DNA of 27,648 bases from a virus. How positions within the stretch are numbered: position 1 is the first letter of the stretch; every line of letters begins with the position of its first letter. Under the pieces are notes generated by a model that saw only the letters and a program-made list of their open reading frames with translations, was not told the origin of the DNA and did no database searches. Shown here in pieces: positions 7,661 through 14,442 of the stretch. Location: positions 1-27,648 of IMG/VR virus record IMGVR_UViG_3300042691_012242; one strand, written 5' to 3'. Both the position numbers and the translations under genes were made by a program.

Positions 7661-8695
7661 TTAGGAAGCAACTTTAACGTTCTTAACAACGACCCACGCA
7701 TCTGCCTGCTCAATTTGGCATCCAACACGAGTATACATTGTATATTCGATGGAGTCCTTCTTTGGCCAGAAGAAGCGATAAACTGTTACATCACGCTTGA
7801 TACCAATAACGACGTTATTTGGGAATGTCAAGTGGATATCGCCAAGATCATTGTCAGCACCCTGAGTTTCCTTCAATAGAGGAACTTCAACAATTGGAAT
7901 ACCAAATGCAAATGGCGCTGTGAATCCAGCTGGACCACCTAATCCTGCAGTGTCTCCACGGATAATGCTTGCAGCAATATCTTGTGGGTTAACATTCTGG
8001 ATATTTTGTGATGTTGAATACAAATAATCCTGAATTAGATTTGATCCTGACAAGAAGCGAAGATCTGGTCTGCGCTGCTTGTACTTACGTGGCATAGCCT
8101 TAAGTGCGTTATTGAATACAGCACGTGAGACTGCGTCTCCGTCTGCATCTACAACGTGACCGTTGGCCTTAGCAAGCTTCACAATACCATCGAAGGCCTT
8201 GTAAAGATTGTCTGATGAAAGCGAAGTATCTCCATTAAGGACTACGTCCTCAAGGTCGTTACCTGCCTGTGTTGCCATAAGTCTTGCAATGTGGTCTTCG
8301 AGATCGGCACCTTCAATATTATCTTCTAGAGATTCTGTTGAAAGCTCCCAATCCAAACGAAGCTTCTTTGTTGTAAGAGAGATCTTTGAGAACTGTACAG
8401 CAGAATTGCTGCCAGTGTTCTCAGCTTCAGCGGCAAGCTTCATAAGCTTCTCGCCAACACCGATACGATCTATCTCAGTAGTATCAGCTCGCATGCGAAC
8501 TGTACGTGCTAATTTTCCGACTACTGTTGCATCGAACATGTAATCAAGGAATCTTGCGGACTGCTCTGGATTGAGCAAGCCACCCTTACCCTCGGAACCG
8601 ACGTGGATTCCAGTGGTGGGATCTGCTGCGCCTTCCATACTACCTGTTATAGTAGTACCTGCTGCAGCCGCTTTAGCTAATAGTTCATTACTCAT
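7661..8695 (-). CDS. Major capsid protein (HK97 fold)
   Basis: A 344-residue protein directly downstream of the protease-scaffold gene and followed by a strong terminator. Length and pattern fit HK97-type capsid proteins. An N-terminal Gly/Ala-rich segment precedes LLNPEQSARFLDYMFDATVV, a typical start of the N-arm/E-loop region. The P-domain-like stretch follows, with LTTKKLRLDWELSTESLEDN and DHIARLMATQAGNDLEDVVL. The C-terminus is beta-rich (NVVIGIKRDVTVYRFFWPKK). The start at ATG 8695 has AGGTGA about 9 bases upstream. No separate delta domain is obvious, consistent with scaffolding supplied by the protease fusion. Maturation cleavage, if any, cannot be placed from sequence alone. Confidence 0.9.
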   Translation of the reverse strand: MSNELLAKAAAAGTTITGSMEGAADPTTGIHVGSEGKGGLLNPEQSARFLDYMFDATVVGKLARTVRMRADTTEIDRIGVGEKLMKLAAEAENTGSNSAVQFSKISLTTKKLRLDWELSTESLEDNIEGADLEDHIARLMATQAGNDLEDVVLNGDTSLSSDNLYKAFDGIVKLAKANGHVVDADGDAVSRAVFNNALKAMPRKYKQRRPDLRFLSGSNLIQDYLYSTSQNIQNVNPQDIAASIIRGDTAGLGGPAGFTAPFAFGIPIVEVPLLKETQGADNDLGDIHLTFPNNVVIGIKRDVTVYRFFWPKKDSIEYTMYTRVGCQIEQADAWVVVKNVKVAS

Positions 8696-8714
8696 TAGTT
8701 ATTTTCACCTACCC

Positions 8715-10046
8715 TTATTTAATCAATTCACTAACGGAACCGAGGAAAGTGCCGTTCCATTTTGATTTCTTTATTGTTACTTCCTGAGACCCGCCAAGGT
8801 CTGAGGACTTCTTAATTGCAGTCTCTGATTCGACTGCGTCTACTCTCTTCTCAACACCATCAATAGTGTTTTTAATTGCATTTACTGCATCTGAGAGAGC
8901 TGTATGTTTTTCTGCTAATTCTGAAATTCGAGCATCTACGCTCTTGCTAAAAGTTTCAACTGTTTCTTTAATAGTTGTAACTTGAGCTGCGTTTGCCTCA
9001 GAGGCCTTTTCCAAAGTCTCGGAGAAGAAACCCTTAAGGTCGCCAAGCATCTTAGCAAAATCAGGCTCATTAACCTGTGCGTCTGATACATCGGCTGCTT
9101 GTTCCAGAACTTCGGCAGAAGTGTTGGTTTCTGCAGACTCTTCTACTTTTTCAACTGGTGTTTCTTCTGCTACTACAACCTGATCAGCAACTTCTGTTGC
9201 TTCTGGTGCACGTAACTTTTCAACAGTCTCTTCAGTATTTGTTGTTTCTACGTTTTCCACTTCATTACCTCCTTCTGCGTTTGCCTGTTTTGCAATTTGT
9301 GTATCAGGCAACGTTTGCAATCTTGATTTATACGAATCAAGAATCTTATCTATTTCTTTTGACTTGTTATAGTCATTTGATTCCACCCAGCCAATAAGTT
9401 CTGTTTTCTTACCAGTGACTGGTGAAATATACTCAGACTCTGTTGACATAAATACAGAATCACTTTCTGCACAATAGAAAATATTTTCCATTTTAACATC
9501 TGCAGCAATACCTTTGAAAATCATTTGACCATTGACTTTTTCAATAGATAAAATGTTACAGAGTTCATTTGCTGGAGAATCAACTATTGATAATTCAACA
9601 AGTGAGTAATCTTTGATGAAGCGAACACTTTGCCCAGTAGACTTATTTACTTCTGTATCTGAGTCTATTATTTTACCGCCGATTGAAAATCCTGTAAGTG
9701 TTCCATCAAGAACCTTTTCCCAGGTATCTTGTGCGCCTTTTGAAATGTATGCATCAACATACACTCCGTTATAAAATTCTTTTGTTTTTGGATCATAATA
9801 AGTTTCTGGTCTAAAAGATGCGACCTTGCCAACCGCCATCGGCTGATGCATTTCTCTTAGATTTCCACGGAAGCTTTCAAATGCCTTCATGCTTGCTTCT
9901 TGCGTGACCACATCGCCAGTCTGATCTAGGTTGTCTAGTGTTGCGAAACCTGAGACTGTTCTTTTTTCTCTGTTGACCTTCGTAAACGGAACTGATAAAT
10001 TAATAACATTTCCGTTAGAAGACCAATGTGATTTTTCAATGGTCAT
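8715..10046 (-). CDS. Prohead protease fused to capsid scaffold
   Basis: A 443-residue fusion. Residues about 14-170 are a herpes-assemblin-like (S78-type) prohead protease, with candidate catalytic His67 in NLREMHQPMAVGK and Ser153 in YSLVELSIVDSPAN. A short module at about 185-225 (NIFYCAESDSVFMS, ELIGWVESN) follows, then an acidic Glu/Val/Thr-rich linker (about 260-325). A helical, coiled-coil-prone scaffold occupies about 328-410 (for example LGDLKGFFSETLEKASEANA). The protease presumably removes this scaffold and itself after shell assembly. There is no convincing Shine-Dalgarno before ATG 10046; instead TATAAT ends 8 bases upstream, so the mRNA may be leaderless. The gene is 19 bases upstream of the capsid gene. 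Confidence 0.9.
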   Translation of the reverse strand: MTIEKSHWSSNGNVINLSVPFTKVNREKRTVSGFATLDNLDQTGDVVTQEASMKAFESFRGNLREMHQPMAVGKVASFRPETYYDPKTKEFYNGVYVDAYISKGAQDTWEKVLDGTLTGFSIGGKIIDSDTEVNKSTGQSVRFIKDYSLVELSIVDSPANELCNILSIEKVNGQMIFKGIAADVKMENIFYCAESDSVFMSTESEYISPVTGKKTELIGWVESNDYNKSKEIDKILDSYKSRLQTLPDTQIAKQANAEGGNEVENVETTNTEETVEKLRAPEATEVADQVVVAEETPVEKVEESAETNTSAEVLEQAADVSDAQVNEPDFAKMLGDLKGFFSETLEKASEANAAQVTTIKETVETFSKSVDARISELAEKHTALSDAVNAIKNTIDGVEKRVDAVESETAIKKSSDLGGSQEVTIKKSKWNGTFLGSVSELIK

Positions 10047-10054
10047 ATGTGTAT

Positions 10055-10083
10055 ATTATAGACTTCTATATATCTAAAGGCAA
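10055..10083 (-). promoter_or_regulatory. Promoter TTGCCT-17-TATAAT, probably leaderless transcript
   Basis: On the minus strand -35 TTGCCT (10083-10078) and a perfect -10 TATAAT (10060-10055) are 17 bases apart. Only 8 bases separate the -10 box from ATG 10046, so transcription would begin at or just before the start codon. The gene lacks a Shine-Dalgarno. It would drive the protease-scaffold and capsid genes at high level. Confidence 0.6.
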
Positions 10084-10090
10084 ATAACTG

Positions 10091-10110
10091 GTTGAGTAGG
10101 ACTACTCAAC
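10091..10110 (-). repeat. Perfect palindrome at the end of the portal gene
   Basis: The minus strand reads GTTGAGTAGTCCTACTCAAC, whose arms pair over 8-9 bases around a very small loop, and it contains the portal stop codon. It lies 8 bases upstream of the -35 of the protease promoter. There is no T-run after it, so it is a weak terminator at best. It could instead be an RNA-end or protein-binding site. Confidence 0.45.
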
Positions 10111-11682
10111 TTGTCTGCCGTCGCCTTTTGCATTTCTGCCTTCTCCAGAATTATCTGGGGAATTAGCGGCACGTTCTCCATCCCTTGCCCTGCTTTGCAT
10201 GGCCTGTGCCTTAATTTCAGCAGCCTTTGCCTGCAAATCAACTACCTCGTCTCCCCCATCTAGTGGGACCATTCCCTTTCTAATTCGAATTTCATTTGGG
10301 GTAATTACTTGCATTCTTAAATATCTTTCATCAATTTTAGACTGAGTATCCTCATCTGTCAAACTTAATTCATTAAATTTAAGAATTAGGGCATCTGTCA
10401 TTTCTTGAATAACTCTATTTAATTTCTTTTCTAAAATATCTTGTGCTGGAGCACATACCTGCTCTTTAAATGTTTTATCAGCATCTCTAGCATTTGCTAA
10501 AGATATTCCAGTAGCCGTCCCAACCTTATTAATTGGAACTCTGTGTGCCATAAGTATTTCATCTCTATTTGACTGACGATAAACGTTAAATGACGATTCT
10601 TGTGTTCCAGCCTCAATAGGCTCCATCTTAAACTCAGTTTTGGAATCTGGAGAATCTGGAGGAAGAGGGATATAGAGAGACCTGTGATTTTTTCCCTTTA
10701 GACCTACCTGGAAAAATTCCAACAGTTTACGTTCAGATTCAGGAGACAATTTTGCTCCCTTAACTGTAATAATGTATCTAGGGACAGCTTTATTCTCAAA
10801 ATAATCTAAGTTATATTTACCAGCAAACTCATTGCCAGCCATTGCATTTTGTGCAGCAATAATATCTGGAATTCCATAATAGTTATTTTTAGGCGTATAT
10901 TTTTTTAGATGAATAATTTCATTAGGGCGATCTGTTGCTCCTGCCACTGGATTAGGAGTTTCTGTGTCTCCGAAGTTACGGAAAAATACAGCCTTACCAT
11001 ATAGCAATTGTACAAAGCCGTCTCTAAGGCGCCTTACACGCATTGTCTTAGCTGGTATATGCCCAATATACCCTATCTTGCCAGCAGTAGTTCTGCCAAC
11101 CTCTAAATAACCATTGCCAGTAGCCTCTACATCGGTATAAAATTTAATAAGTGTTTCTTTAAATGTTTCTTCTTCATTGCAATCTTCTAGCCACTGATGT
11201 AGATCTTGTTTAATTCTATTTAACTTTCTACGTGCTCTTTCTAATTGCTTTTCATCTTCAATTGAATCTAATAAATCTGTTGTTTTTTTGCTTTCGATAA
11301 AATCAAACCCAAGGCCAACTATGTTAGAAACCTTGGCATTAATTGCTGCATAATTATATGGAGATATTTCATATATTGATGAAAGGTAATCTAAGTTATA
11401 TTCAGGCATCACTAAATCAAATAGCGCATATCCACTAACCGCCTGCTGTATTAGTAATTGTTGAGTTGCAGTTCCATCAGTTCCAGTAAATCTCTTTTGT
11501 ATGTCTCTAGACGCTTTTCGTCTTAATGCTGGCCCTAATCCAGAAATTTTTAAAAGCTCTTCTCCTTCTACAGAGAAAGGATCATCATTTTTTTGAGTTG
11601 TTGCAGAATTAAATCTCATCCAATCAGCAACATTAGATATTTCAATGTTGCTTGAAACTGCATCTTCTTCGTATTCAATCAT
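10102..11682 (-). CDS. Portal protein
   Basis: A 526-residue portal of the HK97/PBSX-like class, forming the dodecameric DNA entry ring. The N-terminus is acidic and variable. Characteristic portal features include SSIYEISPYNYAAINAKVSN (residues about 103-122), DVEATGNGYLEVGRTTAG, NEIIHLKKYTPKNNYYGIPD with the typical Tyr-Gly-x-Pro turn, and the late HRVPINKVGTATGISLANAR before the C-terminal helices. The final 30 residues are charged and Gly-rich (EGRNAKGDGRQVE). ATG 11682 overlaps the upstream stop as ATGA with AGAAGGG nearby. The protease and capsid genes follow in the expected order, which makes the call secure. Confidence 0.95.
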   Translation of the reverse strand: MIEYEEDAVSSNIEISNVADWMRFNSATTQKNDDPFSVEGEELLKISGLGPALRRKASRDIQKRFTGTDGTATQQLLIQQAVSGYALFDLVMPEYNLDYLSSIYEISPYNYAAINAKVSNIVGLGFDFIESKKTTDLLDSIEDEKQLERARRKLNRIKQDLHQWLEDCNEEETFKETLIKFYTDVEATGNGYLEVGRTTAGKIGYIGHIPAKTMRVRRLRDGFVQLLYGKAVFFRNFGDTETPNPVAGATDRPNEIIHLKKYTPKNNYYGIPDIIAAQNAMAGNEFAGKYNLDYFENKAVPRYIITVKGAKLSPESERKLLEFFQVGLKGKNHRSLYIPLPPDSPDSKTEFKMEPIEAGTQESSFNVYRQSNRDEILMAHRVPINKVGTATGISLANARDADKTFKEQVCAPAQDILEKKLNRVIQEMTDALILKFNELSLTDEDTQSKIDERYLRMQVITPNEIRIRKGMVPLDGGDEVVDLQAKAAEIKAQAMQSRARDGERAANSPDNSGEGRNAKGDGRQVE

Positions 11683-12023
11683 TTTTGACCCTTCTTTAAT
11701 TTAGCTGTTTCGTCTTTATAAACTCCAATATCTAATGGATCAGGAGTTAATCCCCATCTAAGTCTTTGCTTTTGGTACTCAAACTCTTCGTCATCAATTT
11801 GTCTACTTCCTTCAAGAAATTTTGGGGACCCCTCTTGAATTCCATAACCTCTAACTGCTCTTGCCAGTAAATTTATTCTGTCTCTATTACCACGCATTGA
11901 AGCTATTGAAAGAAAATTTCCATCATCATCGCCTATCCATCGTCCATCTGGCATCTCCCAAACATAGACCCCAAGCCTGGTTTCGTTTTCTTTAAATTTA
12001 GCGTTAGTCTTTTTAATTTCCAT
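11679..12023 (-). CDS. Small conserved phage protein upstream of portal
   Basis: A 114-residue protein with the core RLGVYVWEMPDGRWIGDDDG and FLSIASMRGNRDRINLLARA. I recognise this type of sequence from portal-proximal genes of actinobacterial phages, where it has no established function; that recollection was not checked. The Trp-Glu-Met-Pro-Asp-Gly-Arg-Trp and Gly-Asp-Asp-Asp-Gly turn-rich start suggests a small beta-containing fold, followed by a charged helical tail (ETAKLKKGQK). The gene overlaps portal by 4 bases, so the two are probably translated together. ATG 12023 lacks a Shine-Dalgarno, but TGA-TAAAAT ends 8 bases upstream, as at the protease and collagen-like genes. Confidence 0.6.
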   Translation of the reverse strand: MEIKKTNAKFKENETRLGVYVWEMPDGRWIGDDDGNFLSIASMRGNRDRINLLARAVRGYGIQEGSPKFLEGSRQIDDEEFEYQKQRLRWGLTPDPLDIGVYKDETAKLKKGQK

Positions 12024-12031
12024 AGGTTAAC

Positions 12032-12060
12032 ATTTTATCACTTTTGTGACCCTAAGTCCA
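12032..12060 (-). promoter_or_regulatory. Extended -10 promoter TGGACT-17-TGATAAAAT region, probably leaderless
   Basis: The minus strand carries TAAAAT (12037-12032) preceded by TGA, and TGGACT (12060-12055) as a 4-of-6 -35 at 17 bases. The -10 box ends 8 bases before ATG 12023. It would open the head operon (small protein and portal) separately from the adhesin genes upstream. Confidence 0.5.
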
Positions 12061-12063
12061 GCT

Positions 12064-12086
12064 TTTTGTCAATCAAAATGACAAAA
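12064..12086 (-). repeat. Inverted repeat TTTTGTCA / TGACAAAA after the LamG gene
   Basis: Two perfect 8-base arms flank a 7-base spacer, placed immediately after the stop of the LamG gene and just upstream of the -35 of the next promoter. It could be a weak AT-rich terminator or an operator half-site pair. On the minus strand the downstream arm ends in AAAA rather than T, which argues against a standard terminator. Confidence 0.4.
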
Positions 12087-14018
12087 TTATTGCTTTGTAA
12101 CCAGTTGCCATTCCAGATCATATAAATTGACAGATGATTCTGTCATAGACACTGACGCATTTGATAGGTCAAATACTGTATAAACATCTCCATACCTGTA
12201 AAGATTGAAGTTTGATAATGCTTTTGAACTATCAAATGGATACTCATAAATAGCTATATTTTGATAAATTGCAGAGGTACCGCCGCCTAAAGATGATCCA
12301 TTAATTTTTATTTGACCAGTAACAGGATCTATAAATGTAATAGCGACATAATTTATATCGTTTTCTGTAAATAGATCCTCCACATTTGTAACAGAAGACC
12401 TATTGTAATTATTTACATATATCTCTTGTATATTAGCCTTTGCCAAATTACCGTCTGCATCCCAAGACAACAATGTGGAACTTGCAAATATCAGTGAGCC
12501 TGCTCCAGAGAGCGTGTGTGGCGTATAGAAGAGCTCTATTGTTTTTACGTTGTCCGTAGTGGTTATGTCAAAATTAGACCCTGTAGGGACCTTTAAACCA
12601 TTCCTAGAGTCTCTCCAGAGGATCTCTGAGCTTACTCTACCCATTGTAAATGGGGTTTCTGATTCTATATAAGATGGTCCATTTACTGCCAACCTTCTTA
12701 CATTATTATAAAATTTAACAATTAAATAGTCTAGCCTAGGATTAAACCTGCTTGCATCAATAGTGGTCATTGTTACTCTTATAAATAATTTTCTTTCTGA
12801 GCTAAAATCATTTATGCTATATTGTGGAATTTCTTCTCCATTTATACAATGCTGATAATTTATTCCGTCGTCGCTTGTTTCAACAGTAATACCATTATCT
12901 CCGTCCCACTCTATTTTTGAACAATTCATTGTGTTTGAAGGCAAAACAATATTATCTTCTAAAACTATTGTTACTGGAGACTGAGTTTCTGTTTTTAATA
13001 TACTTACATAATCTTCATTTTCATCATAATATAAATCTTGATTTAGAAAAAATTGCCATGACCTGTTTGATGGCCAAGCATATTGATAGACTGGATAGGT
13101 ATTGTCGTCAAACAAATTGAACCATTCTCCGCCGCCAACTTCTATAATTTGAGATGGCATCAACCCTTTTGCGGAATTGTAATGATTTTTAATTTGGTTT
13201 TGAGACAATGAGTACCTGAATACAGCAACACTATTTATAATAAAATTTTGACCAATACCGCATGGTCCAGTTTTAAAATTAACTGAAGTTCTAGTAAAAG
13301 GGTTTCCAGATATTTTTTTATTAACTTTAAATTTCCCATCTATATACAAAAATAATTCAGTGGGAGTGTAATTTGCGGTTACAAAAAACGCCTTGTCTTT
13401 ATATGGAATTGTGTATTCTATTTTTTCTTGATCTACTTGAAATACTATATTGCCTTTATAATAAAACAATCCAACCTCATGGTCTGTAGTTTTATCAGCA
13501 AAAAGCGGTGTGTTGAAGTTACCAGAAATATTAGGTTTAAACCATAATTCAATTGTAAAGTCGCTATCGTAAGAATCCGATGTAGCAAACTTGCTTATGT
13601 TTGTTTGTCCAGAATAATCTTTATCTATAGTATATTCTATATAATTTGAATCGCTTATAGTTGAGCCAGCCGAATTTCCTTTTACTAAAGGTAAAACTGA
13701 AGATTTTGGACGTCCCACATATTTACCATTATTTTGACATTCAGAATTATCATATGCAATGTCTCCACCTAAATTTGAATATGACGCATATGCAGCAGAC
13801 ACATCAGCGTATGTCCCGTATGTAAGTAGTAATTCTGCATAAGTTAATGGTTTTGTTCCAGTTATATCTTGATATGTTTCATAATTTGTAAGTATGTCTT
13901 GATAATCATCATTTTGTGCAAGTAGGTCTGTATAGCCCATTGAGCTAGATGAGGTAAAATCATCTAATGGATAATATGCTAATGGGTAATCGCTTAATAT
14001 TACAGATCTATAAGACAT
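12087..14018 (-). CDS. LamG/concanavalin-like adhesin with tyrosine-led 10-residue repeat
   Basis: A 643-residue protein starting MSYRSVILSDYPLAYYPLDD, the usual opening of phage LamG proteins. The LamG jelly-roll occupies about residues 87-285 (SDFTIELWFKPNISGNFNTP, then TELFLYIDGKFKVNKKISG, then AVFRYSLSQNQIKNHYNSAK), a fold that often binds glycans. Between strand one and the rest of LamG lies an insertion of about 57 residues (29-85) made of six Tyr-led units. Residues 290-643 hold further beta domains, including a second lectin-like half near 480-620 (NVKTIELFYTPHTLSGAG). The start overlaps the upstream stop (TAATG). A tail-fibre or surface-adhesin role is likely; the ligand is unknown. 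Confidence 0.75.
   Translation of the reverse strand: MSYRSVILSDYPLAYYPLDDFTSSSSMGYTDLLAQNDDYQDILTNYETYQDITGTKPLTYAELLLTYGTYADVSAAYASYSNLGGDIAYDNSECQNNGKYVGRPKSSVLPLVKGNSAGSTISDSNYIEYTIDKDYSGQTNISKFATSDSYDSDFTIELWFKPNISGNFNTPLFADKTTDHEVGLFYYKGNIVFQVDQEKIEYTIPYKDKAFFVTANYTPTELFLYIDGKFKVNKKISGNPFTRTSVNFKTGPCGIGQNFIINSVAVFRYSLSQNQIKNHYNSAKGLMPSQIIEVGGGEWFNLFDDNTYPVYQYAWPSNRSWQFFLNQDLYYDENEDYVSILKTETQSPVTIVLEDNIVLPSNTMNCSKIEWDGDNGITVETSDDGINYQHCINGEEIPQYSINDFSSERKLFIRVTMTTIDASRFNPRLDYLIVKFYNNVRRLAVNGPSYIESETPFTMGRVSSEILWRDSRNGLKVPTGSNFDITTTDNVKTIELFYTPHTLSGAGSLIFASSTLLSWDADGNLAKANIQEIYVNNYNRSSVTNVEDLFTENDINYVAITFIDPVTGQIKINGSSLGGGTSAIYQNIAIYEYPFDSSKALSNFNLYRYGDVYTVFDLSNASVSMTESSVNLYDLEWQLVTKQ
13764..13934 (-). 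repeat. Six ~10-residue Tyr-led repeats inside the LamG protein
   Basis: Units begin at Tyr 29, 39, 49, 60, 70 and 80, a spacing of 10, 10, 11, 10 and 10. Examples are YTDLLAQNDD, YQDILTNYET, YAELLLTYGT and YADVSAAYAS. The usual form is Tyr, x, acidic residue, aliphatic residue. The block interrupts the N-terminal edge of the LamG fold. DNA-level identity between units is low, so the repeat is conserved at the protein level. Confidence 0.7.
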
Positions 14019-14218
14019 TAAGATAAGGCCAGTTTTTGATTTTCTTTTTCTTTAATTTGAGCTTCTAATTCAGATATTTTAGATTGATCTGGATTTGTTT
14101 TTACTTTTTCAAGAAGTATCTCTATCTCTGCTGAATACATTGCATACTCTAAATTTCTAATAGCGCTTATTCTTATTTGATTTTTTTCGTTATCTGTAAG
14201 CTCTTGATAATCTGGCAT
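14018..14218 (-). CDS. Small coiled-coil protein between fibre genes (2)
   Basis: A 66-residue, strongly helical protein with ATG 14218 and a perfect AGGAGG about 7 bases upstream. It reads QIRISAIRNLEYAMYSAEIE, then a Lys-x-Asn-Pro break, then ISELEAQIKEKENQKLALS, a helix-turn-helix pair typical of a short coiled coil. No signal peptide or membrane segment is present. It shares its layout (helix, acidic-to-Asn-Pro turn, helix ending in Gln/Leu/Glu) with the preceding small gene, suggesting duplication. Its stop overlaps the LamG start. A fibre-assembly chaperone or a small trimerising virion part are both possible; I do not recognise a family. Confidence 0.6.
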   Translation of the reverse strand: MPDYQELTDNEKNQIRISAIRNLEYAMYSAEIEILLEKVKTNPDQSKISELEAQIKEKENQKLALS

Positions 14219-14231
14219 TTTTCCTCCTACA

Positions 14232-14441
14232 TTAATTTATTAACTGATTTATATCAGATAATTCTTGCTCTAATAAATTTTTTTGATTATAAAAATCTTG
14301 CAATACTTCTGTTCTAGGTGTTTTTCCTTCTATATTAGAATTTGGATTTTTTAATATATCTTCTTCTAAAACATTAATGTGAATATCACAGTTAGATATT
14401 AAATTAAGTATAATTGATTTTCTATATTCTAATTCTTCCAT
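14232..14441 (-). CDS. Small coiled-coil protein between fibre genes (1)
   Basis: A 69-residue protein from ATG 14441 (MEELEYRKSIILNL), one base after the stop of the InlB-repeat gene. An upstream in-frame start at 14522 would overlap that gene by 80 bases and is less likely. The sequence is helical on both sides of a turn (IHINVLEEDILKNPNSNIEG; then FYNQKNLLEQELSDINQLIN). The segment ending in K-x-N-P-x is similar to the same place in the next gene (LLEKVKTNPDQSKI), so the two are probably distant paralogues. There is no good Shine-Dalgarno, so it is probably coupled to the gene before it. Function unknown. Confidence 0.5.
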   Translation of the reverse strand: MEELEYRKSIILNLISNCDIHINVLEEDILKNPNSNIEGKTPRTEVLQDFYNQKNLLEQELSDINQLIN

Positions 14442-14442
14442 A

